DNA of 31,679 nt from Saccoglossus kowalevskii (lineage: Eukaryota > Hemichordata > Enteropneusta > Harrimaniidae): contig NW_003145783.1 of the NCBI RefSeq assembly GCF_000003605.2, positions 517,281-548,959 of the forward strand, written 5' to 3'. A program made the position numbers and the translations under genes. Shown here piece by piece: positions 20,722 through 31,372 of the stretch; position 1 is the first letter of the stretch, and every line of letters begins with the position of its first letter. Under the pieces are notes generated by a model. That model worked only from the letters and a program-made list of their open reading frames with translations. It was not told where the DNA came from and did no database searches.

Positions 20722-23418
20722 CCACATGTTTCGTGATTTATTTAAATCGTTGTTATTCGTAACCAGGATTTAAATCTTAATATAGCCATGCAATGTGATA
20801 CACATTATACTAATTAAAGCAAACGGAATAAATGTGATTGTATACATCTGTGGTTTGCTTTCTGGAATTTTTCCAGAGCATATATGCAACAAGTTTAAAA
20901 AAGTCTGAGGTGGACAGCAAAAGCGTAACAACGATACAGCACAATAATAAGACGTTGTTAAAGTTCGGGAGGTCGTCAAAATAAGTTCATTCGGGCATAC
21001 TTTTTAATTTATGCCACATTTAACTAATTAAAATTTCATTACATCTAATTTCATTATATTTTTGGGGGAAATACTACACTTTTATTTTTAATAAAATTAT
21101 TATAATTAAATTTGGCAATTTGTATGTAATGTAGTTTATTCAATGTAACTATTAAACAGTTGAAACAGTTGAAAAATAAAGGAAATTTGCAAAAATACTG
21201 CGTACAATTGATGAAGTACTATAATAATATATAGTATAAGTTTACACACAGTCTGCGAACACATAGAGTGATTAGAAATAGTTTGTTGGGATCAGTTCCT
21301 AGCCTATGCTAATGAAGAGCAACATACTGCATACACAAGCATTAATTTGCTTTCCGTGAGGTAATGTTAAGGGAATGCCAGTAAAGGTTTCAATAACCCC
21401 GGGTAACGTGACACGGATACTGTGATTTGCTTACAATTAAATATTATAACATCATCTCATTTGCATAGTAAACTACAAAGACGCTTGTATAACCAAATAA
21501 ACTTGTTGATATTAACATGGTAACAGGTATATTGGCAGGCGAAGAACATTGCAACAATTACAGTTACAAACACTTGTCTTGACGTTTCATCAAGGATTAG
21601 CAAGGGTATGGCAATTGGCTTTATATTTGATGCAAGTCAAAACGTCGCAAATTCATAGGTGGTCATTGTATAACACGGCAAAAGGTCACACAAATGGGTG
21701 TTTCTATGAAAGAGCTAATTAGTAAATGTAACGTCAGGCTCATCTTCGCAGTATTGCATTTGCTGATTCGCAAACTTTTCGAATACAGTCATAATCTGTC
21801 TCGTTTCCGTAATCGCGATCATACAAGCTCTCGCGTAATCATGAAATTAGTATTATATTTACGTGCATAAATCAAATTTGCATCCCTTATTTTAAGTTTC
21901 TTGGTATCGTGCAATATCAGGACAAAAATATTTAATTTTGTTTAAACTCGAATATTATTGGCTGTATTGGCTGACAGATGTGTTTTTATTATAACATTAA
22001 TCCGGAATATATCTGATAGTGCATGAAATGGGATGCATTTGTTCAATTTGGAATGAGAATAAAGAATTATTATATTACATATTTACGTTATCGCATTACT
22101 ATTTTTTTTCATCTAGCAAATGCTCTGTGGGCAAAATAGGTTTGTTTGCATTTCCATTTCACAAAAGTGTCTATGGTACAATTGTGAATTTACAGTTACC
22201 AATCTTCACATGATGACATTTAGCTAGTAACATACATCGTAATTATAATAAGCATAATCTGTCGGAACAGTACCTAACAAGAATTAATACAAATAGCGCT
22301 CTAAGACGACTCATGAATAACATTCAGTTACTGTTCTTTGTCCTTGTGAGGTCAAAAGCAAAACACTGACCAAGTTTAAGCACAAACCAAAAAGTTAGGT
22401 TTGAACTCAGAGGTCACATAACGGACGATGAGGCAATACAACGTCTATTGAGTTATTTGGAACACGATGCCGGTCATTGGCTTACATGATTTTCGAATTA
22501 AATCTAAATATTCATAAGTTGATCATTATAAAGATCATTTTGAACAAATATATACCTCATGCACATGCGCACTAATTCGCGCATAGTGTAATAAACGTCC
22601 GGATTGTTAAAAAATATGCCATGGCTTTATTGACATGACTCACAAATTGCTTTTAAAAGTATAAAAATTTACCCGAAATTATGTGTAATATAAATTGTTT
22701 GCGGCTTCACATAGTGTAATCTGCAATTATAGTATATATTATGAAAGACTCCTAGGTTTCGATAATATTTTATGCTACCAGCATACACCAGAAATTTAAC
22801 ATTTCCTTTATTTACGTCTTCCAACAAAAATAAGACTGTAATCATCTTTTCATCACGTCAATAATATTGTGATTTGTTTAGAATCCAAATAAAGTATTAT
22901 TGAATAAACCATCTACAGTTGAATTCTGGAAAATGTCTCTGCTATGGAAATATACAAGCTGACAGAAACCTAATCGAAATTAAATGTATGCTAATATGGT
23001 ATGGAAATGGAAAGATATAAATAGACTAAGAGATGTCAGATGTGTTTTTATTAAAAATAATCATCTGGATGATATTTATCCGTGCACGATACAGTTATCC
23101 CACCAAGCAGAGACAAATATTTACATGAAACTATCATCTAATATTTGTGTATAGACAAAGCCCGTTTTGCCAGGAACACACGAAAACAAAATACAAAAAT
23201 GCGATACTTTCGGAATAATTTTTCATTAAAAATAATTACTAATCTTACCTCAAATATTTCTCAAATTCACGGCTTTTAAACAGGCCATTCACGGTAACAT
23301 GTGTGTACGTCTGTTAAACTTATAATACAGTTCGAGGTGTATCAGTCTCGAAACTAAATAAAGACTTTATAACTGTATAAACTGTCAAAATTGAAATATC
23401 GAAATTATTGGTAAAATT
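20722..23418. other. No gene seen
   Basis: About 2.7 kb of AT-rich DNA with no credible exon, tRNA or structured repeat. The first recognisable protein remnant to the right is the LINE fragment. A stretch just before it (about 22990-23100) can be read in short open pieces and may belong to the same decayed element. Confidence 0.5.
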
Positions 23419-23680
23419 AAAAATGACTATGCTGCACAAACGTCAGATATAATTTGGGAATATTGCAAATCCTATATACAAGATAATTTCGTACTTTTCT
23501 CTAAATTAAATTTACAGGGCAAACGCAAACTACTACCCCTTCTTAAATTGAGAATTCTAAAATAATTAAACTTTTGATCATAATGATCTTAATGAATACG
23601 AGCAGATGAAACGTGAACTTAAAACACGGTTAAAATGGGCTGTAGAGGGCGACAGACCAACAAAATTTATACTTTTATGA
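23419..23680 (+). mobile_element. Decayed LINE ORF2 fragment
   Basis: Frame one (23419 to about 23565) reads KNDYAAQTSDIIWEYCKSYI then QDNFVLFSKLNLQGKRK, closed by a stop. Frame two (23591-23680) reads NEYEQMKRELKTRLKWAVEG then DRPTKFILL and a stop. The order W-E-x-C-K...I-x-x-x-x-x-x-x-S-K and then K-W-x-x-E-G-x-x-P-T-K-F is that of the linker between the endonuclease and reverse-transcriptase domains in L1/Tx1- and CR1-type ORF2 proteins. The frameshift and stops show it is dead. No RT catalytic motif remains. Confidence 0.5.
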
Positions 23681-25578
23681 ACTGATATTAAATGCATACG
23701 TGTTGACAACACTTTGTATAACTCTTTTTTAAATTATGTCTGAAATGAGTTCATACAATACAAATGTATGCACATATATATGTATATATATATATGATAA
23801 TTGTGCGAATAATGAAATAGATATCAGGCTAATTGCACAACAACGTTCACCCACAAAAAAAATGTCTATGAAAATGGAAATGTCTACCATGGGTCCTCAT
23901 AACATCACTTGATCGTATTGATCGGTAAACGTAAGGCGACGCTAGTGAAATGTTTTTAATATCAAATCCGTTCAAGGTCAAAAAGGTGAATTACTCAAAT
24001 CAGAAAGAAAATCATATTTACTGTAAATCAGATATTTTTAACTATAATGTTTTTAGGTATTTCAGCTTATCTGTAATTTCGCTAATTCAAGATGTAACAA
24101 ATTTTTAAAAAAGTACATTCTTGCAGCATGATTGGTAGCACTTTATTTAAGATTTAAATAAAATGCAATAACTCAATTCGATATGTTGCCAATTCAGGGT
24201 ATTTTATTATAAACATTCAAAAAATGTTGGCATTTAGCCAAAGATATTGTCAAATGCACAGTGATAATGTACGCCAAGTTTAAAAAAAACTAGGTATTGT
24301 ATAATACAAAAATACATAAAAGCATACTGTGAACCTAAATCTTGACATTGTGGGTGACATAGAAAACACATTTTCTTCTTCTTTCTGTTGACTTCTATTG
24401 CCAAGATATATACCAAGATACATATACTTGCATACACGTAAGCCATAAATTGTCCTATGGGGGCGCTCCTTGGAACTGGTGCAGGTAATAAGTTACACGT
24501 ACGAAGCATTTACAATAATAATTTGCGTCATTTTATTTCCTGGGTTAAAGAAAAGATTAGTTGCATTCAAATTCAGATTGAAATAAAATATTTTCAAGAC
24601 TTGTCGGGAACATTTATTTCACACGCGTTTAATACAAAATGAGAACGAAAAATGTGTACATTTCGTATCTGATTAAATTGGTGGTTTTGTGTGTATTTCA
24701 TAACATATATATAAATTGTCACAAGATATGTGTGTGTGTTAGGGACACAAGAAATGAGAAACATTCGTTCAACGCAGCAAAAAAAGACATACTGATGAGC
24801 ATATCTACTCAAATACGTCTTATCTACCAACTTCGAACAAAGTCAAACAGACGAATGGCTTGAATTCCACCAAAAACTCCAAAGTTAGACTACATTCGAA
24901 AATGATTTAACATTAGGCGACATAAACCCTACTGTTGATTGCAATTGTTCGGTGGCTATTGAGAATCTATATTGACTCAAATATGGTTTTATTGTTCTGG
25001 ACTTTGTGGATAAGCTAGTTACTGCTAGTTATTGATATCACTAGTATAGATTCTAAATATAGTAGGTCTAATAGTTCCAAAGACATATTCGTCAAAGCAT
25101 AATTTTACGGATAATACATTACTTGCAGGAGCATACACATATAATAGTAAAACTGACCAATCCAGATGTTTTAAATACTCGAGTAATCTGTATTATGAAC
25201 ACACGTTTGTATTGAAATTATGCAAAGATTATTGAGCTAGTATTATTTTACTATTTAGTTTGTACTAGTTAAAATCCTTGAGATTATCAATGTTTTAGAT
25301 GTAGCAAAATAAACTAATCTTCCCTGATCTGTGTAACCATAGTAACTGATTGTACTCGGTCATAGAAAGAGAAATTAACGCTAGTTAAGGAACTAAAGTA
25401 AGTCTCGAGGCTCTCATTCTATACGAGATCTCGGCCATTGCGTCAGTGAATTATTATAATTAGTGTTTTGTTTTATAAATCAGGATAAAATATTCAATTC
25501 AACAAAGCATATACACAACAAGACGTTAAAAAACAATAATAATACATTTGAGAATTTGGAAAGATTTTAGATATATTG
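23681..25578. other. 3' flank of the transporter gene; non-coding
   Basis: Contains an (AT)-rich microsatellite at 23773-23796 and an X-box-like motif at 25333-25346. Short frames at 24234-24863 on both strands look like noise. A TATAAA hexamer on the minus strand (25477-25472), about 100 bases past the transporter stop, is the nearest candidate poly(A) signal; no AATAAA is close. Confidence 0.5.
25333..25346. promoter_or_regulatory. RFX X-box-like motif 3
   Basis: GTAACCATAGTAAC fits GTNRCC-NN-RGYAAC exactly and shares CCATAGTAAC with motif 2. It lies about 230 bases beyond the stop codon of the transporter gene, not at any promoter I can identify. Confidence 0.25.
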
Positions 25579-25717
25579 TTACAGTCGGTTAGTATCCTTT
25601 GTTCCTTTCTCAATTACGTCTGCCCCTCTGTTATCTATGCCTTTCATCTCATTGTGTTCATACTTTGGCAAGTTCGTCCCATTCTGCGAATTGGAATCGT
25701 CGGGTGACTTTGATTTC
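25579..25717 (-). CDS. SLC22 exon: hydrophilic C-terminal tail and stop
   Basis: A 139-bp terminal exon after CCTCATTACACAG. It reads KSKSPDDSNSQNGTNLPK, YEHNEMKGIDNRGADVIEK and GTKDTNRL, stop TAA at 25581-25579. The tail is polar and cytoplasmic as expected. The in-frame length and the matching AA+G Lys join support it although the tail has no conserved motif. Confidence 0.85.
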
Positions 25718-28700
25718 CTGTGTAATGAGGTCAATGAATATCAGTTACATAATAAATTGTCACGTTAACATTTACTGATTATTAATAACATATCTCTAGG
25801 AGATGTTCCTGATAAAGACTAATGATTGCCGATATATATTCGCGTGGCATCTCCTCACTTTCTGTGTGCCCGAAGGGAAAACAGACAAAATTTGAAATTT
25901 GTTTCAAATTACATGTAAATTCGTGACATCGATACGCAATGTAGTATGTTTATGCGTCACTTCTAACGGGACATAAACCTGATAAAATGCACTTACTTTC
26001 CAAAACGTTCTCCCTCCATAAGAGTCTCTGGAAGTTTCTGATTACGTGTTTCAGGTAACAGTAATGTTAACAATCCAGCTAAAATTGACGTTGCTCCAAA
26101 TATGATGATTGGTAATGGTTCCCATAGTGTTTTAATCAATATCATCTGTGGTGCTAGAATACCGCCCACCCTGGCACACATTGAGGAAAATCCCATTCCA
26201 ATTGTTCTAGAAAATCAAACACAAAAAAACAATGCATGTTATTTCTTAGCAATTTCGAAATCTGTAAAAAAAATATTACATTGAAAATTAAAGGGCAGGA
26301 AATACCTGACAGGGGTCGGGTAGATTTCTGCTGAGAATACATAGACAATGGCGAATGCAGCTGAAACAGCGAATTTCCCAGTCATTGCAAGAGCGATTCC
26401 AATCCATTGCAGTTCACCTGAAGTAGAACACAGACAATTACATTGTTCTCGGTGTGAATAAAAAGATACACATATATTCTCTGCGCAAATGTGTCGAAGT
26501 AGATGTTCAATCGCATTGGATTTGTTTCAACGTCAGAGCAGACTTGTTCACTTTACAATCACAGATAGATAATCACGAACGAAAACCATCACTGTTATGT
26601 TTGTGTGTTGAAAAACAACGCTTATAGCTTTTTCAATGTTGTGATCTCTTAGCAATTCGTTCATAGTGTACAAGAAACACTTACAAGCTGGTGTGAACAA
26701 CGTAAGTACACAGGCTACCCCTCCTAATATCAATGTTGATGACAGAGACCATCGACGTCCAAAGCGAGTCTCGGGAAGAAATAGAGCTAGAATATACGCT
26801 GGTATCTCCACTGCCCCCGACAAGAATGCGTTCAAGTAATCGTTTCCTCCTAGATTAGATGTGTTCAATGATAGACCATAATAGACCATACTTATAGTAA
26901 ACCTTTTAAGATAGTGATAGATACAGACAGTATATAAGTATTATTTCTTTTAATATGACAGTTATGTGACGGGTGATTGAATGCGTACTATATCTCTAGG
27001 TAAAAGTAACATTAAATTAGTTTGTCTAACATATCTAACAACATAATGATGCCTATGTGTCATGTCAATAAATTCAAAAACAGGTAGAAATGACCTACTG
27101 GCACCGGATCATGTGGTGCGAAGGAGATTCAATCAAGCTATTTGTGCTGAAGTGATAGATACAGACAGTTTATAAGTATTATTTCTTTTAATATGACAGT
27201 TATGTGACGGGTGATTGAATGCGTACTATATCTCTAGGTAAAAGTAACATTAAATTAGTTTGTCTAACATATCTAACAACATAATGATGTCTATGTGTCA
27301 TGTCAATAAATTCGAAAACAGGTAGAAATGACCTATTGGCACCAGATCATGTGGTGCGAAGGAGATTCAATCAAGCTATTTGTGCTGAACGCGAGGTTTA
27401 GAAAAGGTTAGTTGGTTGTCAACATTAAACATTAAACAACTTTCATAATCAGAGACGGCAAAATACGTTATTCATTTATCGTATGTACTTGTAATCTGGG
27501 TGAGTAAAAATCAATTTATGTGATAAACGTGATCCGAGTGTGTAATGCAAATTAATATCAACAAACGGCACGTGTGATACTAGTAAGGTGACGCCCAAGA
27601 AGCATTAGTGAATACACAATATCTGTATCTTTAAAGTCCGAAAAATGTAAGTCAGATTCTGGCATATCTTCTCGTCGCCTATAACTGCTCTCAGTATAAT
27701 ATCAATTGACCATTGTATATTGAACAATTTATTCTACTCCCTTGAAGTAGTGTCACAATTATGCTATTTCACATGACGCTGATGACATTTTGAATACGTC
27801 TGGTCCACTTATTCCGTTAAATTTGTTATTCTTTTTTTTGTAACCAACTATAACACAAACGCTATGTCAATTTGTTTGTACTTTAAACCTACTTTGTTCA
27901 CATCATTTTGTATTTTCATCATTTATTGGGACACATATAGGACTATGCGATGTTAATCATGGGACATAAACTAAGTGCCAGACCAGACTTACACATGCAT
28001 GATATGAATTGGTACAAAAAACGTTAGTCTTATAAATCCTACCTTTTTGAAACAAACTGCGAACAAAATTCTAAAAAATAGACGAAATAATATTACAGTG
28101 TACAAATAAACTTTATCGTAATAACGAGTGAATTAAAACTGTGTGTATGGTGTGTGTATAAGTTTGTAGTATTCGTGTTACGTCTACGCTGTGTGGGTGA
28201 ATATGATATTGTCTTGTTATATCTACTCTATACAGACACTGGTATACTCACCAGTTGTAGAATATGTTCAATGATTTTTTGCGCATATTTGGCATACGGA
28301 ACAAATCTAGCGCATTTCCCTTTTCTTCCTCATCCTAGAATAAGAATTGAATGTCATAGTATGACTCGAGGTTGTTTCATTCACGCCGCTAGTCTAAGAC
28401 GCACTATACATATGCAAAGACCAAGACACACAAAAAGATGCTTTAAATGTGTATATGCAATATAGAACAGGAAAACGTGGATCTCATTATGGTTTAACAG
28501 TGACCAACTATAAACCCAAAACATCGAATGGTGATACAACACATACCTTGGGTTTGGTAGTTTCTACAGTGTCTTGGGATATTTCTTTATACACACTGTC
28601 CGGAACGTCGACCTTATTTACTTTAGCACAGTCTCTAATGATCTTTCCAGCTCTTTTGTTTTTACCAACCGAAAGCAGCCATCTTGGAGACTCTGGCAGA

Positions 28701-31160
28701 ATCCTGTGAATAAACAATTCTAGTACGACTACTCTCGTGTGAATAAGCTTATATGCATATAATGCCGACTCGCTCTCTATTTTCAGAATTTACTGCACGT
28801 TCAATCTGCTGCTATACATTAAATGGCGGCGGTCTTCGTTACTCTTCATGTTTGCTATGGTTCTCAAGCGCAGCACGGTGACCATCGCCCTTTAAGTACT
28901 CGACGCAAAATAAATGTTGACAAAGCTGAACCACAATGCTGGACATAAAACGTACATATAGTGAATACGAATTGCGATTGCATTCAAACATTGCTATAAT
29001 ATCACGTTATTCACGTTGCAAAAGGAATATATATATATATGATCGTGTTTCAGCGAAGCTCGGCGAAGTTTACCAAAGCACGTGCTGCTTTAGTGCTGTT
29101 ATGTCAACGTGACTCACAATAAATCACTTACCACCAAAATGTTAGAAATATAGATGCCGGCACTGCTAAAGTTAATTGCAGTTTCCACCAGTATCTAATC
29201 AAATACGCTAATCCAGCTAGAAGCATGTACCCAAAACTGAAGAAAAACTCAATCACAATACCAGTGAACACTCTCTTTGATGGACCAACGAGTTCCGTAC
29301 CTGTACACAGTAAATGGTTTATGTTTAATATTGAATAATAAAGTAAGGTAGATTACGAGATTTTGTTATTAAATAACACTTTGTGTTGATCGTACCTAAA
29401 ACAAAGCTGACGAGGAACATGCCCATGCCTCCACATCCAACGATGAGTCTGAAGAAAGAATAGACGGCGATATTCGGGGAAAATGCACATGCGGTACCTC
29501 CAAAGGCCATGCACATAACTGCTAACATCAATGCCGGTAAGCGACCAATTCTGAAAAAAAAGAAAATAGAAATTCAAGTATTTGCTGTGGTTGGTGGATA
29601 TTCCCTATCCATGTTTAACTCTCAGAAGCACCTCTGAAGTCTACCACCATTTTAGTACTTTAGAACTAAACTAAACTAAACTAAACTAAACTAAACTACA
29701 CTAAACTAAACTGAACTGAACTGAACTGAACTGAACTGAACTGAACTGATAGACTAGACTAGACTAGACTAGACTAGACTAGACTAGACTAGACTAGACT
29801 AGACTAGACTAGACTAGACTAGACTAGACTAGACTAAACTAAACTAAACTAAACTAAACTAAACTAAACTAAACTAAACAATGTTAAATACATAACAAGT
29901 TTGACTTATAAATATAGTTGAAATATTTCTACAAAAAAAATTGAATCTAAATGTCTTCTCATATAGACTCTGGTAAAGCCCAATTCAATCATACAATTGG
30001 CAATTATTGCAACATCCTAAAACAGTAATATATTCGAATCGTTAGAATGTTTGGTAAAAATCAATTCAAAATTATTAAGTTCGTTTTATGTTGAATTTAA
30101 TGTTCGAAGATAACATTGACCTCTTCCTTATAAACATTGTCTCCATTTCAGTATCGACAAATTTGATATAAATCACAACCAACTGACTCAATATCAAAAT
30201 ACAATTTATATGTTATATGTTATACGAGGTGTTTCAAGTGAGTTAGTTTTAGATTGGTCACAGTCATGAATGCATCGTAGCGCACCAATAAAGAGAAAAA
30301 CAGCTAGGCAAAGGCATAAAATTATCTAAATGATATTTGCATCTTTGAAGTTTTAACTGGTCGGCCAGGTCATACCGCCATTTTAAAAAAACAAAAATGT
30401 ATAATGCGTGTATGAGTTTTAAACATGATCGGTAAAAACATGTCAGACATAAGGTTTTTTGAACCATATTCATTTAAAAAGATGGCCGTTTATTGTTCAT
30501 TTTACTACGATCTGCAAAATAAAGTCGGAGATTTCGGAATGACTAACACAGTACACTTGATTTTGGTAAAATCTCAGTACTAAAATGTCCGCTATTTGAC
30601 CATTTCGAACCGGGTCATGTAACTAATAAACGTGCATATGTATCACAGAATGTGTGCGACGTTTAAACGTGATCGGTCCAGGCTTCTCTGGGACACACGT
30701 ACGAGCATTCGGCCGGAAAAACGGACGCATGTACAGAAGTAAAATAATTATTTGGGTGAAAGTGATAAATAATAATGAAAAAATGAATACAACGTGTACA
30801 ATGGTTATACACTTAAAAAACACTCAGTATGATCGTAAGTTACAGAACGGTGTAATTACACTAACATTTGAGCAGCTGTTCTGCTACAGAATGAGATATA
30901 TTATTGGCTGGCTTAATATGCCACAATGATTATGGGATTCAACGGTACTTATCTTAATGTACAATTTTCCAACGATAATAAAAAGTACTGGTTACCAAGG
31001 AGAATGTGCAAAAGTATACCCAATCAAGTTACCATTCTGAAAAACGATATATACAAAAGCGATATTAGTTGGAAGGATTATACTCACTTATCAGACAGAG
31101 CTCCAAAGACCAAGGCACCAACCATCAATCCAACCATGTACATAGAAGACGACAGTGCGC
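25579..31160 (-). CDS. SLC22-family organic-ion transporter, 3' nine exons (5' end off window)
   Basis: Exons are 31160-31088, 29550-29396, 29300-29132, 28703-28547, 28334-28252, 26902-26685, 26417-26306, 26206-25997 and 25717-25579. All have GT-AG sites and consistent phases, giving 437 residues and a TAA stop. The product is an MFS uniporter/antiporter of the plasma membrane, moving organic cations, anions or carnitine-like zwitterions. Visible signatures are GALSDKIGR (between TM2 and TM3), PESPRWLL after TM6, YYGLSLNTSNLGG (TM7), RFGRR (TM8-9), AEIYPTPVR (TM10) and LPETRNQKLPET (C-tail). TM2 to TM12 are present; TM1 and the extracellular loop, about 110-140 residues by family length, lie to the right of the window. 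In TM11 the residue that is Asp in classical OCTs appears to be Arg (MCARVGG), as in OATs and OCTNs, so I would not assume a cation substrate. Confidence 0.93.
25997..26206 (-). CDS. SLC22 exon: TM11-TM12 and LPET motif
   Basis: A 210-bp exon after TTTGATTTTCTAG, donor GTAAGT (25996-25991). It reads TIGMGFSSMCARVGGILA, PQMILIKTLWEPLPIIIF, GATSILAGLLTLLLPETR and NQKLPETLMEGERFG. LPET occurs twice, as is normal for the C-terminal end of TM12. Confidence 0.94.
26306..26417 (-). CDS. SLC22 exon: TM10
   Basis: A 112-bp exon after GTTCTACTTCAG, donor GTATTT. It reads ELQWIGIALAMTGKFAVS then AAFAIVYVFSAEIYPTPV. AMTGKF and AEIYPT are strongly conserved SLC22 text. Confidence 0.93.
26685..26902 (-). 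CDS. SLC22 exon: TM7-TM9
   Basis: A 218-bp exon. The acceptor is the AG at 26904-26903 (TATCTTAAAAG), fixed by the TG+G Trp join and by the family text FTISMVYYGLSL. The donor is GTAAGT (26684-26679). It continues NTSNLGGNDYLNAFLSGAV, EIPAYILALFLPETRFGRR and SLSSTLILGGVACVLTLF. The acceptor has a poor pyrimidine tract, and a 238-bp tandem duplication starts 9 bases upstream of its AG. Confidence 0.9.
26913..27150. repeat. Tandem duplication, copy 1 (238 bp)
   Basis: Copy 1 of a 238-bp direct tandem duplication in the intron between the 28252-28334 and 26685-26902 exons. It begins AGTGATAGATACAGACAG and runs, without indels, to TTTGTGCTGA. It differs from copy 2 at five positions. On the transcribed strand it ends 9 bases before the acceptor AG of the TM7-TM9 exon. 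Confidence 0.95.
27151..27388. repeat. Tandem duplication, copy 2 (238 bp)
   Basis: It follows copy 1 with no spacer, with the same length and about 98 percent identity by eye (five substitutions), so the duplication is recent on a neutral scale or is homogenised. Confidence 0.95.
27389..28251. other. Rest of the intron
   Basis: AT-rich intron sequence without coding or repeat structure I can support. Confidence 0.5.
28252..28334 (-). CDS. SLC22 exon: loop end and start of TM7
   Basis: An 83-bp exon that was not an obvious long frame and was found from phase and family order. It follows TTCTTATTCTAG and ends at GTGAGT. It reads DEEEKGNALDLFRMPNMR then KKSLNIFYN plus TG. LDLFRMPNMRKK is the usual loop-to-TM7 text of the family. 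TG joins the G of the next exon to make Trp. Confidence 0.9.
28547..28703 (-). CDS. SLC22 exon: PESPRWLL and start of the large cytoplasmic loop
   Basis: A 157-bp exon after TTGTTTATTCACAG, donor GTATGT. It reads ILPESPRWLLSVGKNKRAG, KIIRDCAKVNKVDVPDSV and YKEISQDTVETTKPK. PESPRWLL is the SLC22 hallmark after TM6; the rest is the charged intracellular loop. It ends in phase 0. Confidence 0.93.
28819..28895. mobile_element. Possible short TTAA-flanked MITE relative
   Basis: TTAA at 28819-28822 and 28892-28895 bracket 69 bases with ends ATGGCGGCGGTC and, in reverse complement, AGGGCGATGGTCACC. The right end resembles the 18958-19111 element (AGCGGCGGTGTCGTCACC). The internal part is very short, so this may be a deleted copy or coincidence. 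The left end also reads as a YY1-like AAATGGCGGC. Confidence 0.35.
29132..29300 (-). CDS. SLC22 exon: TM5-TM6
   Basis: A 169-bp exon after CTGTGTACAG, donor GTAAGT. It reads TELVGPSKRVFTGIVIEF, FFSFGYMLLAGLAYLIRYW and WKLQLTLAVPASIFLTFW. TELVGPSKR is the conserved TM4-TM5 loop of the family. The Trp at its end is split with the next exon (TG plus G). Confidence 0.92.
29396..29550 (-). CDS. SLC22 exon: TM3-TM4
   Basis: A 155-bp exon after TTTCTTTTTTTTCAG, donor GTACGA. It reads IGRLPALMLAVMCMAFGG then TACAFSPNIAVYSFFRLI and VGCGGMGMFLVSFVL. IGR completes the MFS motif begun in the previous exon. Residues about 25-75 of the visible product. Confidence 0.9.
29665..29880. repeat. Compound pentanucleotide array, 216 bp
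   Basis: In an intron between the TM2 and TM3-TM4 exons. The blocks are AACTA/AAACT (to 29710, one ACACT interruption), CTGAA (eight units, the last CTGAT, 29711-29750), AGACT (17 units, 29751-29835) and AAACT (eight units, 29836-29875). All are one-base variants of the same pentamer, so block-wise spread of point mutations by slippage explains them. Confidence 0.97.
29881..31087. other. Long intron, non-coding
   Basis: The phases of the exons on either side (AA + A) join directly, so no exon is needed here. Two similar words occur (TTTTAAACATGATCGGT near 30416 and GTTTAAACGTGATCGGT near 30660). ACGAGGTGTTTCAAGTGAGT at 30222-30241 resembles a mariner end, without a partner. Confidence 0.5.
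31088..31160 (-). CDS. SLC22 exon: TM2 and motif A start
   Basis: A 73-bp exon after TTATTATTTAG, donor GTGAGT (31087-31082). It reads ALSSSMYMVGLMVGALVF then GALSD plus AA. The Lys codon of GALSDK is split with the next exon. It begins in phase 1 (two bases, GC, complete a codon from an exon beyond the window). Confidence 0.88.
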
Positions 31161-31372
31161 CTAAATAATAACGATCACAAACCAGGTCAAACTGTAAAAA
31201 CGAAAATGAGATATTACAAATTATGTAAATATATATTGAGAATTACCTGCTTGTTGTATATGACTACGTACTTACAATGTTTTGAAGGAAATTTATCAAG
31301 ACAAACCTCACTTTTGATACGCACGTGTTATTCTGTCCTATACTAGAATTCAAGTATAAACTTTATATAATA
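31161..31372. other. Upstream intron of the transporter gene
   Basis: No coding frame of SLC22 type is present on the minus strand between the TM2 exon and the window edge, so the N-terminal exon is further right. Confidence 0.6.

Noticed and set aside
24234-24863. Overlapping frames on both strands
   Set aside because: They lack recognisable domains, splice sites and compositional shift, and look like chance frames in AT-rich DNA.
28154-28465. 103-codon + strand frame
   Set aside because: It is the antisense shadow of the SLC22 exon at 28252-28334.
30222-30241. Mariner-like terminal repeat ACGAGGTGTTTCAAGTGAGT
   Set aside because: No inverted partner and no TA duplication was found nearby.
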